Shown here: in pieces, positions 1-7,217 of the stretch
How the letters are laid out: each line of letters begins with the position of its first letter
Numbering within the stretch: the first letter of the stretch is position 1
DNA from: Pseudomonadota bacterium
GTDB lineage: Bacteria > Pseudomonadota > Gammaproteobacteria > Steroidobacterales > Steroidobacteraceae
Assembly (NCBI GenBank): GCA_003242685.1
Contig: QGVD01000089.1
Span: 1 to 12,602 of the forward strand
Reading direction: 5' to 3'
Length of the DNA stretch: 12,602 bases
Position numbers and translations under genes: made by a program
Notes under the pieces: generated by a model
Told to the model about the DNA's origin: nothing
Database searches by the model: none
What the model saw: the letters and a program-made list of their open reading frames with translations, nothing else

Positions 1-336
1 CGTGTCGACCATCGGGTGCGTGCGCGCCTCAGGGCCGCGCGCAGGGCAGCCGTGGAAGAGGCGGCCCGCGCACCTCGTGCGCCCTGGTGGCGCGCTCTCA
101 CGCTGCTGCCGACTGCCGGCGCGGTCGCCGCAGCGCTGCTCGTGGCGCTCGTGCTGTGGCCGCAGCGGATGGATCAGTCGCTGCCGCTCAACGGCGGCGG
201 CACGGCGGTTCTCGAGGATCTCGACCTGCTCGTGGAAGCGGAAAGCGAGGAGCTCGAGCTCATCGAGGGCTGGGATCGCGGTTTCTATGAGTGGGCCGTG
301 GCGCAGGCCGACAGCGGCCGCGGCACGAGCGGGTGA
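1..336 (+). CDS. DUF3619-like membrane protein, 3' part (5' end off the window)
   Basis: The frame is open from base 1 to the TGA at 334-336 and gives 111 residues. There is no credible start: the GTG at 16 is in frame, but the residues before it already look coding, so the true start lies upstream. A basic, Arg/Ala-rich stretch is followed by one hydrophobic segment (about fragment residues 32-54, ending in LVLWP). After it comes an acidic tail with LEDLDLLVEAE and ELELIEGWDRGFYEW. A short helix, a single membrane span and an acidic tail ending in a D-x-x-F-Y-x-W motif are what I know of the DUF3619-type proteins that sit between an ECF sigma gene and a DUF3106 gene in gamma- and betaproteobacteria. 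The next gene is indeed a DUF3106 protein, 19 nt downstream. The protein may regulate that sigma factor, but this is inferred from context and the sigma gene is not in the window. Confidence 0.7.
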   Translation, partial: RVDHRVRARLRAARRAAVEEAARAPRAPWWRALTLLPTAGAVAAALLVALVLWPQRMDQSLPLNGGGTAVLEDLDLLVEAESEELELIEGWDRGFYEWAVAQADSGRGTSG

Positions 337-343
337 GCACCTC

Positions 344-347
344 AGGA
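344..347 (+). promoter_or_regulatory. Ribosome binding site for the DUF3106 gene
   Basis: AGGA lies 8 nt before the ATG at 356, inside the 19-nt gap after the previous stop. It supports choosing 356 as the start. Confidence 0.55.
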
Positions 348-355
348 TATCGGCA

Positions 356-874
356 ATGTTCTTCCGGCCGAGGATTCCGATCATCCTTCGCACGCTGCTC
401 CTGGCGCTGCTGTTCGCGGCGGCCATTCCCGCCGTCGCGCAGGACCGTGCGCACGATCGCTCCGAGGGCATCCCCTGGACGAGTCTTTCGGAGGAGCAGC
501 AGCGGGTGCTGGCGCGTCTCGAATCGAAGTGGGACTCGCTGCCGCCCGAGAGGCAGCGGGCGCTCGCACGCAGCAGCGAGCGCTGGCTGTCGATGACGCC
601 GGAGCAGCGCGAGCGCGCCCGCAAACGGCTCGAGGAGTGGCGCAAGCTCCCGCCCGAGCGCCGCCGCGAGCTGCGGCAGCGCTGGAAGCAGTTCCGGTCG
701 CTGCCGCCGCACGAGCAGGAGCGCATCCGAGAGCACTTCCGCCGCTTCCGCGAGCTGTCCGAGGAAGAACGCCGCGAGCTGCGCGAGCGCTGGGAGAAAG
801 CGACGCCGGAGGAGCGCCAGCAGATGCTCGAGGACGCCCGGCGGCACCATCCTCCGCCTCCGCCGCACGACTGA
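356..874 (+). CDS. DUF3106 family secreted repeat protein
   Basis: This encodes 172 residues. The ATG at 356 has an AGGA 8 nt upstream and opens directly into a signal peptide: basic MFFRPR, a hydrophobic core at about residues 8-24, and a likely signal peptidase I site after AVA at residue 28. The mature protein is almost wholly charged helix. Six units of 18 residues begin at S43, S61, S79, K97, S115 and E133; each opens with a (S/K/E)-L/M-(S/P/T)-x-E-like motif and contains a regularly spaced Trp, Phe or Leu. A His/Pro-rich tail (HHPPPPPHD) follows and could bind metal. DUF3106 is a family of unknown function. The repeats recall the helical hairpins of CpxP/Spy-like periplasmic stress proteins, but that is only resemblance. 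It is probably co-transcribed with the preceding DUF3619-like gene and exported to the periplasm. Confidence 0.85.
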   Translation: MFFRPRIPIILRTLLLALLFAAAIPAVAQDRAHDRSEGIPWTSLSEEQQRVLARLESKWDSLPPERQRALARSSERWLSMTPEQRERARKRLEEWRKLPPERRRELRQRWKQFRSLPPHEQERIREHFRRFRELSEEERRELRERWEKATPEERQQMLEDARRHHPPPPPHD

Positions 875-915
875 GCGCAGCACCTGCCAGGCGCTTCTTC
901 AGCAGGGAAGACGAA

Positions 916-1449
916 TCAGCGGGACGACGAATCGGCGCCGCCGAGCCGGCGCTGCATGATCACGACGTCCACCCACCGCCCGAACTTGAAGCCGACGTCG
1001 CGCAACGTCCCGACGTGCTCGAAACCGAGCGCGCGATGAAGACCGATGGACGCCTCGTTGCCGGAGTCGCCGATCACCGCGAGCATCTGCTTGAGGCCGC
1101 GCGCCTCGCAGCGGCGGATGAGCTCGACCATGAGCGCGCGCCCGATGCCGCGCCGCATGGCATCCTCGGCCACGTAGACCGAGTTCTCGCACGTGTAGCG
1201 GTACGCGGAGCGCGTGCGGAACTCCGATGCATAGGCGTAGCCGAGCACGCGCCCTCCGCTCTCGGCGACGAGGAACGGGAATCCGGCACCCGTGATCGCG
1301 CGGTAACGGCGCGCGATCTCTTCGAGCGACGGCGGTACCTCCTCGAAGCTCGCGAGCCCCGTGCACACGGCGTGCGCGTAGATCGTCTGAACCGCCGGCA
1401 GATCGCCCGGCTCGCAGTCGCGCACGTGAATTCCGGTGTTCGCGCTCAC
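916..1449 (-). CDS. GNAT acetyltransferase, phosphinothricin/YncA (MddA)-like
   Basis: This encodes 177 residues. The GTG start at 1449 overlaps the stop of the upstream OPT gene by 4 nt (GTGA), which implies translational coupling; the open frame continues further upstream only as shadow. The protein begins with IHVRDCEPGDLPAV, typical of GNAT enzymes. SFEEVPPSLEEIARRY (residues 34-49) and the acetyl-CoA loop RRGIGRAL (99-106, within motif A) follow. IGDSGNEASIGLHRALGFEHVG (about 126-147) and DVGFKFGRWVDVVIMQ close the fold. This is the Pat/YncA subfamily pattern, which N-acetylates phosphinothricin-like compounds or methionine sulfoximine and sulfone. The real substrate cannot be read from sequence. 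It is the last gene of the LOG-OPT-GNAT unit and ends 41 nt from the convergent DUF3106 stop. Confidence 0.93.
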   Translation of the reverse strand: MSANTGIHVRDCEPGDLPAVQTIYAHAVCTGLASFEEVPPSLEEIARRYRAITGAGFPFLVAESGGRVLGYAYASEFRTRSAYRYTCENSVYVAEDAMRRGIGRALMVELIRRCEARGLKQMLAVIGDSGNEASIGLHRALGFEHVGTLRDVGFKFGRWVDVVIMQRRLGGADSSSR

Positions 1450-3404
1450 GACGACTCCGCACGCTCCGATACGTCTGCACCGTCCGAGCGCGTCGTGCGC
1501 ACGAACCACGCGGCGAGCAGCGCGAACGCCGCGGCACCCGCGAGACTCGCGAGCAGCTCGCTCGGCAGCCAGCCGGTGCCGAAGCCTTCGGGCCTGCGGC
1601 CGAGCGCGAACGCGGCAGCCGCGAGCGCCACACCGAGCAGTCCCTCGCCGCCGACGAAGCCGCTCGCGAGCAGCACACCGCGGTCGCGCCGCGCTTCGCC
1701 TTCCGACGTACGGCGCCGGTCGAAGAGCAGGCGGATCAATCCGCCGGCGAAGATGGGCGTCATGGTCGCGAGCGGCAGGTAGACGCCGACGGCGAACGGC
1801 AGAGGCGGGATGCGCGCCAGCTCGCAGACGATGGCGATGCCCGCGCCGATGGCGACGAGGCTCCACGGCAGCGCCTGATCGATCACGCCGTCGATGACGA
1901 GCTTCATGAGCGTCGCCTGCGGGGCGGGCAGCTCACGCGTACCGAAACCGAAGGTCTCGGCGAGCAGCAGCACGGCCATGCAGACGAACACCGCAGACGT
2001 GAGCACACCGAGCAGCTCGGCGAGCTGCTGCCTGCGAGGCGTCGCGCCCACCAGATAACCGGTCTTCAGGTCCTGCGACATGTCGCCGGAGATCGAGATC
2101 GCAACGGCCGCCACGCAGCCGACCACGAGCGCCGCGGCCTTGCCGCCGATGTCCGTCCATCCGAACGCTAGAAAGATGCCGGCGGTGCCGAGCAGCACCG
2201 CGATGGTCATACCGCTCGTGGGATTGCTCGTCACGCCGACGAGTCCGACGATGCGCGAGGCCACGGTGACGAAGAAGAACGAGAACACCACGACGCACAG
2301 CGCCGCGGCGGCACGCGCGAGAGGATCTTCGAGCGGCGCGAAGCTCTGCGGCACGAGCGCGAGGATGCCCAGCACCACTGCGAGTCCCCCGATGAGCCAG
2401 GCGGCGGACAGATCGTCGTCCGTGCGCGGCACGTCGCGCGCACGCTGGAGCCCGAAGCCTCTGGCACTCGCGCGGAAGCTCGAGACCATGAGAGGCAGAG
2501 AACGGATCAGCGTAATGATGCCGGCCGTCGCTACCGCACCCGCACCGATGTAGCGCACATAGCGGCTCCAGATCTGCGAAGCCGTCATGTCGCGGATCAG
2601 AGACTCCGTCTCGGGATAGAGCGGCACCGTTCGCGCATCACCCCACCAGGCGATCAGCGGAATGATGACGAGCGACGACAGCAATCCGCCGCCGACCATG
2701 ATGCACGCCACGCGCGGTCCGAGGATGTAGCCGACACCGAGCAGGGCCGCGGAGAGCTCCAGGCCGACCTCGCCCTTGCGCAGGAACGGCACCCGCGCGT
2801 GCAGCTCCGCGGGCAGCACGCGGGCCCAGCTCGTGAGCGCCTTGAACAGCGCGCCCGCCGCGAGCCCGAGGAACACGAAACGGGCGCGGGAGCCGCCCGA
2901 CTCGCTTGCGACCAGCACCTGCGCGCACGCCGTGCCTTCAGGGTATGGCAGCCGCCCGTGCTCGCGGACGATGAGCAGACGGCGCAGCGGAATCATGAAG
3001 AACACGCCGAGCAGACCGCCGCACAGCGCGAGCAGCGTCATCTGCAGGAGCTCCGGCGCCACGCCCCACATCCACAGCGCGGGCAGCGTGAAGATGACGC
3101 CGCTCGCGAGCGAGCTCGAGGCCGAGCCGGTCGTCTGCGAGATGTTCGCTTCGAGCAGCGTGCCCGTGCCGCGCAGGAGGCGGAAGAGGGCAACCGTCAT
3201 CACGGCGATGGGAATCGAGGTGCTGACGGTGAGGCCGACCCGAAGCCCGAGGTAGGCGTTCGCCGCACCGAAGGCGATGCCGCAGAGAACGCCGATGGCG
3301 AGCGCCCGGACGGTGGACTCGGGCGGCGCGGCCTCCGCTGCAGTGAACGGCACACCGGGAAAGGGCGACGTCGCGGCGGAGCCGCTCGAGGCTTCAGGTG
3401 TCAT
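1446..3404 (-). CDS. OPT/YSL family oligopeptide transporter
   Basis: This encodes 652 residues, the usual size for bacterial OPT proteins. The ATG at 3404 lies within the last codons of the upstream LOG gene (11-nt overlap). After a short cytoplasmic N-terminus of about 32 residues the protein is a polytopic membrane protein with many hydrophobic segments across residues 35-635. Family signatures are visible: ANAYLGLRVG (48-57), LEANISQTTGSASSSLASGV (84-103), REHGRLPYPEGTACAQVL (147-164), TSNPTSGMTIA (392-402) and GDMSQDLKTGYLVGATPRRQ (440-459). The last two are the strongest. OPT members carry small peptides or metal chelates into the cell with protons; the substrate is not predictable here. 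The gene is sandwiched with overlapping ends between LOG and GNAT, so the three are probably expressed from one message. Confidence 0.95.
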   Translation of the reverse strand: MTPEASSGSAATSPFPGVPFTAAEAAPPESTVRALAIGVLCGIAFGAANAYLGLRVGLTVSTSIPIAVMTVALFRLLRGTGTLLEANISQTTGSASSSLASGVIFTLPALWMWGVAPELLQMTLLALCGGLLGVFFMIPLRRLLIVREHGRLPYPEGTACAQVLVASESGGSRARFVFLGLAAGALFKALTSWARVLPAELHARVPFLRKGEVGLELSAALLGVGYILGPRVACIMVGGGLLSSLVIIPLIAWWGDARTVPLYPETESLIRDMTASQIWSRYVRYIGAGAVATAGIITLIRSLPLMVSSFRASARGFGLQRARDVPRTDDDLSAAWLIGGLAVVLGILALVPQSFAPLEDPLARAAAALCVVVFSFFFVTVASRIVGLVGVTSNPTSGMTIAVLLGTAGIFLAFGWTDIGGKAAALVVGCVAAVAISISGDMSQDLKTGYLVGATPRRQQLAELLGVLTSAVFVCMAVLLLAETFGFGTRELPAPQATLMKLVIDGVIDQALPWSLVAIGAGIAIVCELARIPPLPFAVGVYLPLATMTPIFAGGLIRLLFDRRRTSEGEARRDRGVLLASGFVGGEGLLGVALAAAAFALGRRPEGFGTGWLPSELLASLAGAAAFALLAAWFVRTTRSDGADVSERAESS

Positions 3405-3981
3405 CGAGACCCACCCATTTGTTCACCACCGGCGGCTCGTAGCTTTCGAAGGCCGCGAGGAGCTCGCCCGGCGTTCGCGCCACCCGCAGCATCGCGCGAT
3501 GCGAAGGACGTATGAAACCGCTCGCGACCGCGTGATCGAGGAAGTCGATCAGGCCGTCGAAATAACCGTTCACGTTCAGCACGCCGCACGGTTTGCGGTG
3601 CAGCCCGAGCTGCGCCCAGGTCCAGATCTCGAACAGCTCTTCGAGCGTGCCGACGCCGCCCGGCAGCGCCACGAACGCATCGGAGAGCTCCGCCATCCGT
3701 GCCTTTCGCTCGTGCATCGACGCGGTGACGATGAGCTCGGTGAGTCCGTGGTGCGCGACTTCCTTGTCGACGAGCGCCTGCGGAATGACTCCGGTGACAC
3801 GGCCTCCGCAGCGCAGGACCTCGTCCGCGATGGCGCCCATCACGCCGATGCTCGCCCCGCCGTACACGAGCCGCACGTTGCGCGCGGCCAGAAGCCTTCC
3901 CAGCTCACGGGCGGCCTCGACGGGCCCCGGGCTTCGGCCGAGGCTCGATCCGCAGTAGACGCACAGACTCCGCAATCGCAC
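3394..3981 (-). CDS. LOG family protein (TIGR00730; nucleoside-5'-monophosphate phosphoribohydrolase-like)
   Basis: This encodes 195 residues, normal for the LOG family. The frame is open further upstream to 4122, but that extension is Arg-rich and lacks family similarity. The GTG at 3981 gives MRLRSLCVYCGSS, the usual beginning; the TTG at 3975 is an alternative. Diagnostic motifs are CVYCGSS (7-13), VYGGASIGVMGAIADE (39-54), the MHERK segment (89-93) and PGGVGTLEELFE (108-119), which matches the PGGxGTxxE active-site motif. Characterised members release ribose 5-phosphate from nucleoside monophosphates, including cytokinin nucleotides. The bacterial role may be nucleotide salvage, so the plant-hormone meaning should not be assumed. 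It is the first gene of the LOG-OPT-GNAT unit. A -10-like box sits only 7 nt upstream and there is no Shine-Dalgarno site. Confidence 0.93.
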   Translation of the reverse strand: MRLRSLCVYCGSSLGRSPGPVEAARELGRLLAARNVRLVYGGASIGVMGAIADEVLRCGGRVTGVIPQALVDKEVAHHGLTELIVTASMHERKARMAELSDAFVALPGGVGTLEELFEIWTWAQLGLHRKPCGVLNVNGYFDGLIDFLDHAVASGFIRPSHRAMLRVARTPGELLAAFESYEPPVVNKWVGLDDT

Positions 3982-3988
3982 GGCGCGC

Positions 3989-3994
3989 AGTATC
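3989..3994 (-). promoter_or_regulatory. Candidate -10 box of the LOG operon (leaderless start)
   Basis: GATACT on the - strand ends 7 nt before the GTG at 3981, which would place transcription initiation at or within a base or two of the start codon. No good -35 hexamer is visible 16-18 nt further up. No Shine-Dalgarno sequence precedes the GTG. Confidence 0.35.
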
Positions 3995-4004
3995 GCAGAA
4001 AGCG

Positions 4005-4201
4005 CGCAATGCGTTCGCCTCGCTATCCGCGTCGGGCAGAAACGCGAACCGCAAGCTCCCCGGAACGCTCGTACTGTCTCCGCCGGACGACGCCGCGTCG
4101 AATCTGGACCCGGGCGACCCAACGCCGACGGCTATCCGCAGCACGGACACGGAAGCATCGATCTCACCGAGCTCTCCAACGACCCGGGCGAGCGCGAGTA
4201 G
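4005..4201 (+). pseudogene. Possible frameshifted coding remnant between LOG and pntB
   Basis: The 237-nt gap between the divergent 5' end of LOG and the 3' end of pntB has no intact gene. By hand count, codon-position GC on the + strand looks coding, with a change of frame. From about 4020 to 4118 the frame starting at 4020 shows roughly 67/58/82% GC at positions 1/2/3 and reads LPGTLVLSPPDDAASNLDPG. From about 4118 to the TAG at 4199-4201 the next frame shows roughly 67/44/85% and reads NADGYPQHGHGSIDLTELSN then DPGERE. Joining them needs one frameshift near 4112-4120. No start codon or homology is recognised. The - strand gives atypical values (GC2 above GC1). It could be the decayed 3' end of an old gene, or chance in high-GC DNA. 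Confidence 0.3.
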
Positions 4202-4218
4202 CTCGAGAGGCGCAAGGC

Positions 4219-5601
4219 TCAGATCGCCTTGACCGCCTGGATCAGATCGGCCGCGACCTTCTGCGCATCGCCGTAGAGCATGCGCGTGTTGTCGAGGTAG
4301 AAGAGGGCGTTCTCGATGCCGGAGAAGCCCGTTCCCTTGCCACGCTTGATGACGATGACGTTCTTCGCGCGGTCGGCGTTGAGGATCGGCATGCCGTAGA
4401 TCGGGCTCGACTTGTCGGTGCGCGCGACCGGGTTGACGACGTCGTTGGCGCCGATGACGAGCGCGACGTCGGCCGTTTCGAACTCCGCGTTGATCTCGTC
4501 GAGGTCGGCGATGAGGTCGTAGGGCACACCCGCTTCTGCGAGCAGCACGTTCATGTGGCCGGGCATACGGCCGGCGACGGGATGAATCGCGAAGCGCACC
4601 GTCACGCCCCGGTCGATGAGCAGCTGGCACAGCTCCCAGATCTTGTGCTGTGCCTGTGCGACGGCCATGCCGTAGCCGGGCACGACGATGACCTTCTGCG
4701 CGAAGGCCATCATCACGCCGACGTCGTTCGCTTCGATGGGCTTGAGGCTGCCGGTCACGCCCGTCGCTTCCGCCCCGGCCGTCTCACCGAAACCGGAGAA
4801 CAGCACGTTGCCGAGCGAGCGGTTCATCGCCTTCGCCATGAGCTGCGTGAGCAGCGAGCCGGCGGCACCCACCACGGTGCCCGCGATGATCATCGCGGCA
4901 TTGTTGAGCACGAAGCCCTCGAAGCCGACCGCGAGGCCCGTGAGGGCGTTGTAGAGCGAGATGACGACGGGCATGTCCGCGCCGCCGATCGGCAGCGTCA
5001 TCGTGACGCCGAGGAGCAGCGCGAGCACGAAGAAGGCCGTGACCACGGCGGGCGATGCATCGACGTGCAGCGCCACGAGCCCGCCCAGCACGAGCGCACC
5101 GGCGAGGATGAGGAGATTGAGCACCTGCTGCCCGCCGAAGCGCAGCGAGCGCTTGATGAGACCCTGGAGCTTGGCGAAGGCGATGAGACTGCCGCTGAAG
5201 GAGACCGCGCCGATGATGCCGCCGATGACGGCGAGGGTCGCGATGGCGAGCCCGTGCTCCTCGCCGCGGTAGAGCTCCACCGCGGCGATGGCGGCCGCCG
5301 CGCCGCCGCCCATGCCGTTGTAGAGCGCGATCATCTGCGGCATGTCGGTCATCGCGACGCGCTTGCCGCTCCACCACGCGACGATGGTGCCGACGACGAT
5401 CGCCGCGAGGATGAGCGGGTAGTTCGACATTCCCGGATACAGGAACGTCACGATCGTCGCGACCAGCATGCCGGCGCCGGCCCACAGGATGCCGCTGCGC
5501 GCCGTCACCGGCGAGCTCATGCGCTTCAGACCGAAGATGAACAGGACCGCGGTGACGAAGTAGCTCGCGTCGATCAGCAGTCGGATATCACCCTCGGCCA
5601 T
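4219..5601 (-). CDS. pntB: NAD(P) transhydrogenase subunit beta
   Basis: This encodes 460 residues, the normal PntB length. The ATG at 5601 shares its A with the pntAB stop (TGATG), so translation is coupled. The first part is the membrane domain II: many hydrophobic helices from residue 8 to about 270, with GILWAGAGMLVATIVTFLYP and the MTDMPQMIALYNGMGGGAAA loop. The C-terminal domain III binds NADP(H). It starts near residue 303 and shows GYGMAVAQAQ (309-318), IHPVAGRMPGHMNVLLAEA, GANDVVNP (384-391) and KRGKGTGF (419-426), all as in E. coli PntB. With PntAA and PntAB it forms the inner-membrane enzyme that couples proton entry to hydride transfer from NADH to NADP+. It supplies NADPH for biosynthesis and redox defence. 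Confidence 0.98.
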   Translation of the reverse strand: MAEGDIRLLIDASYFVTAVLFIFGLKRMSSPVTARSGILWAGAGMLVATIVTFLYPGMSNYPLILAAIVVGTIVAWWSGKRVAMTDMPQMIALYNGMGGGAAAAIAAVELYRGEEHGLAIATLAVIGGIIGAVSFSGSLIAFAKLQGLIKRSLRFGGQQVLNLLILAGALVLGGLVALHVDASPAVVTAFFVLALLLGVTMTLPIGGADMPVVISLYNALTGLAVGFEGFVLNNAAMIIAGTVVGAAGSLLTQLMAKAMNRSLGNVLFSGFGETAGAEATGVTGSLKPIEANDVGVMMAFAQKVIVVPGYGMAVAQAQHKIWELCQLLIDRGVTVRFAIHPVAGRMPGHMNVLLAEAGVPYDLIADLDEINAEFETADVALVIGANDVVNPVARTDKSSPIYGMPILNADRAKNVIVIKRGKGTGFSGIENALFYLDNTRMLYGDAQKVAADLIQAVKAI

Positions 5602-5903
5602 CAGTGCGTCTCCCTGCCGCCCCGGCTGCCGGAGGACTTGAACATCTCGAGCATGCGCTCGGTGACCACGTAACCGCCGACCGCGTTGCCGGCGGCGAGC
5701 AGCACACCGATGAAGCCGATCGTCTTCTCGAGCGTCGTGTCCGCATGTCCGAGCGCGACCATCGCGCCGACGAGCACGATGCCGTGCACGAAGTTGGAGC
5801 CGGACATCAGCGGCGTGTGCAGGATCACCGGTACGCGCGAGATGACCTCGTAGCCCGTGAAGGCCGCGAGCATGAAGATGTACAGCGCCACCATTCCAGT
5901 CAT
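5601..5903 (-). CDS. pntAB: NAD(P) transhydrogenase subunit alpha, part 2 (membrane)
   Basis: This encodes 100 residues beginning MTGMVALYIFMLAAFTGYEV. It is hydrophobic with about three membrane helices (roughly residues 4-16, 37-52 and 60-79). PVILHTPLMSGSNFVHGIVL is the conserved signature of the C-terminal membrane part of the alpha subunit. In E. coli this part is fused to the NAD-binding domain. Here it is a separate gene, the three-subunit arrangement known from Rhodospirillum and many other proteobacteria. An AGGAGG 5 nt before the ATG at 5903 fixes the start. It lies 18 nt after pntAA and its stop overlaps the pntB ATG. Confidence 0.97.
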   Translation of the reverse strand: MTGMVALYIFMLAAFTGYEVISRVPVILHTPLMSGSNFVHGIVLVGAMVALGHADTTLEKTIGFIGVLLAAGNAVGGYVVTERMLEMFKSSGSRGGRETH

Positions 5904-5907
5904 CCGA

Positions 5908-5915
5908 CCCTCCTC
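5908..5915 (-). promoter_or_regulatory. Strong ribosome binding site for pntAB
   Basis: GAGGAGGG on the - strand contains a perfect AGGAGG core, 5 nt from the pntAB ATG, within the 18-nt pntAA-pntAB gap. It is the strongest Shine-Dalgarno site seen in the window. Confidence 0.8.
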
Positions 5916-5921
5916 GTGCTC

Positions 5922-7091
5922 TCAGCTCTGCCCGCCGCCGGGAGGCGAAGACGCCGCAGGCGATTGAGCGGGCTCGAGCGCGTTGCGCGTGGGCTCGTGC
6001 CGGATCCGTCCTTCGTGCGTCAGGCACGACTGCGCGAAGACCTCGTCGCTCCAGTCGATCCTGAGCTCGCCCTTGTCGAGCGCAGGCCGCAGGAAGTTGA
6101 ACAGGTTCCGCGAGTACATCTCACTGGCGTGATACGCGAGCTGACCCGGGAGATTGACCGGTCCCACGATCTTCACGCCGTTGTGGTCGACCACTTCGCC
6201 GGCGCGCGTGAGCTCGCAGTTGCCGCCCTGCTCGGCGGCGATGTCGACGATGACCGAGCCGGGACGCATGCGCTCCACGGCCGCACGCGTGACGATGAGC
6301 GGTGCGCGCCGGCCCGGCACGGAAGCGGTCGTGATCACCGCATCGGCCGCGGCGATGCGCCCGTCGAGAACTTCCTGCTGTCTGCGCTTCTCTTCCTCGG
6401 TGAGCTCGCGCGCGTAGCCGCCCGCGCCTTCGGCGGTCACGCCCGTATCGATGAAGCGTGCGCCGAGCGACTTCACCTGCTCCTTCGTCGCACTGCGCAC
6501 GTCGTAGGCCTCGACGACCGCGCCGAGGCGGCGTGCCGTGGCGATCGCCTGCAGTCCCGCGACGCCCGCGCCGATCACGAGCACCTGCGCCGGCCGGATC
6601 GTGCCGGCCGCCGTGGTCAGCATCGGCAGGAATTTCTCGAGGTGATTGGCCGCGATGAGCACCGCCTTGTAGCCCGCGACCGCGGCCTGCGAGGACAGTG
6701 CATCCATCGACTGCGCGCGCGAGATGCGCGGAACGAGCTCCATCGCGAAGCTCGTGATGCCCCGATCGCGCAGCGCGCGCACTTCGGCCGCCTTCGCGTG
6801 CGGCTGCATGAAACCGATCACGACGGAACCGGGACGGAGCTTCCCGATTTGTTCCACTGTGAGCGGCTGCACCGTGAGGAGAACGTCCGACTGCTCGAGC
6901 ACGGCCGCGTCCGAATCGGCCCACTCGACCTTCGAATACAGGACATCGGGAAAACGCGCCCGGTCGCCGGCGCCGCGCTCGAGAAGCACACGCGCCCCCG
7001 CCTGCGCGAGCTTGTCGGCTACCTCCGGGACCAGACTTACGCGAGTCTCGTAAGGCGCGCGCTCGCGCAGCGCGCCGACCGTTACGGGCAT
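5922..7091 (-). CDS. pntAA: NAD(P) transhydrogenase subunit alpha, part 1 (NAD-binding)
   Basis: This encodes 389 residues, the soluble domain I that binds NAD(H). The ATG at 7091 is chosen over the one at 7139 because GAGGA lies 5 nt before it and the protein then starts MPVTVGALRERAPYETRVSL, the expected N-terminus. The 16-residue extension from 7139 has no ribosome site. Motifs are RAQSMDALSSQA (125-136, the R-x-Q-S-M-D loop that contacts nucleotide), the Rossmann loop VIGAGVAGLQAIATARRLGA (172-191) and EAYDVRSATKEQVKSLGA (194-211). EEEKRRQQE (mobile-loop region) and the IVDIAAEQGGNCELT segment (281-295) follow. The Pro/Ser/Gly tail after about residue 373 is linker-like, as expected where the alpha subunit is split. 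It is the first gene of the pnt operon. Confidence 0.97.
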   Translation of the reverse strand: MPVTVGALRERAPYETRVSLVPEVADKLAQAGARVLLERGAGDRARFPDVLYSKVEWADSDAAVLEQSDVLLTVQPLTVEQIGKLRPGSVVIGFMQPHAKAAEVRALRDRGITSFAMELVPRISRAQSMDALSSQAAVAGYKAVLIAANHLEKFLPMLTTAAGTIRPAQVLVIGAGVAGLQAIATARRLGAVVEAYDVRSATKEQVKSLGARFIDTGVTAEGAGGYARELTEEEKRRQQEVLDGRIAAADAVITTASVPGRRAPLIVTRAAVERMRPGSVIVDIAAEQGGNCELTRAGEVVDHNGVKIVGPVNLPGQLAYHASEMYSRNLFNFLRPALDKGELRIDWSDEVFAQSCLTHEGRIRHEPTRNALEPAQSPAASSPPGGGQS

Positions 7092-7096
7092 GGGAG

Positions 7097-7101
7097 TCCT
7101 C
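7097..7101 (-). promoter_or_regulatory. Ribosome binding site that fixes the pntAA start
   Basis: GAGGA on the - strand lies 5 nt before the ATG at 7091. The in-frame ATG at 7139 has no such site. Confidence 0.65.
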
Positions 7102-7139
7102 GTGATCGCCGCTCCGCGTGCACGTGGCCTCTCAGCCAT

Positions 7140-7217
7140 GCGAAGCGGATTTTCCAGTCAAATGAAAGTCTTGCGTCGTTGAATTCTTGCACAATTCTGC
7201 CGTATCTTACAGCCGGG
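7140..7217. promoter_or_regulatory. Divergent promoter region between pntAA and the HNH gene
   Basis: This stretch is clearly richer in A+T than the rest of the window and separates two divergent genes, so it should hold both promoters. On the - strand TTGACT (7156-7161) could be a -35 for pnt, but no good -10 lies 16-18 nt below it. A small dyad, GAATT-7 nt-AATTC (7181-7197), lies in the middle and could be an operator or chance. Confidence 0.5.
7179..7208 (+). promoter_or_regulatory. Candidate sigma-70 promoter of the HNH gene
   Basis: TTGAAT (7179-7184), an 18-nt spacer and TATCTT (7203-7208) form a plausible -35/-10 pair. The -10 ends 9 nt before the ATG at 7218, so the transcript would have a leader of only about 0-3 nt. 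Confidence 0.4.

Noticed and set aside
883..906. CCTGC/GCAGG inverted repeat between convergent DUF3106 and GNAT genes
   Set aside because: Only 5 bp with a loop of about 14 nt; too weak to call a terminator.
4199..4250. Sulfatase-like read-through beyond the TAG (NDPGERE then LERRKAQ)
   Set aside because: The continuation overlaps the 3' end of pntB in antisense, so the match beyond the stop must be chance.
3277..5673. 798-codon open frame on the + strand across LOG and pntB
   Set aside because: It is antisense to recognisable LOG and PntB proteins; long antisense frames arise in GC-rich coding DNA. The translation is Arg/His/Asp-rich without any family motif.
7092..7139. Longer start of pntAA at 7139
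   Set aside because: No ribosome site, whereas the ATG at 7091 has GAGGA at 5 nt and gives the family N-terminus.
5604..7217. Long + strand open frame running into the HNH gene
   Set aside because: Antisense to pntAB and pntAA. Only the part from 7218 (or 7290) reads as an HNH protein.
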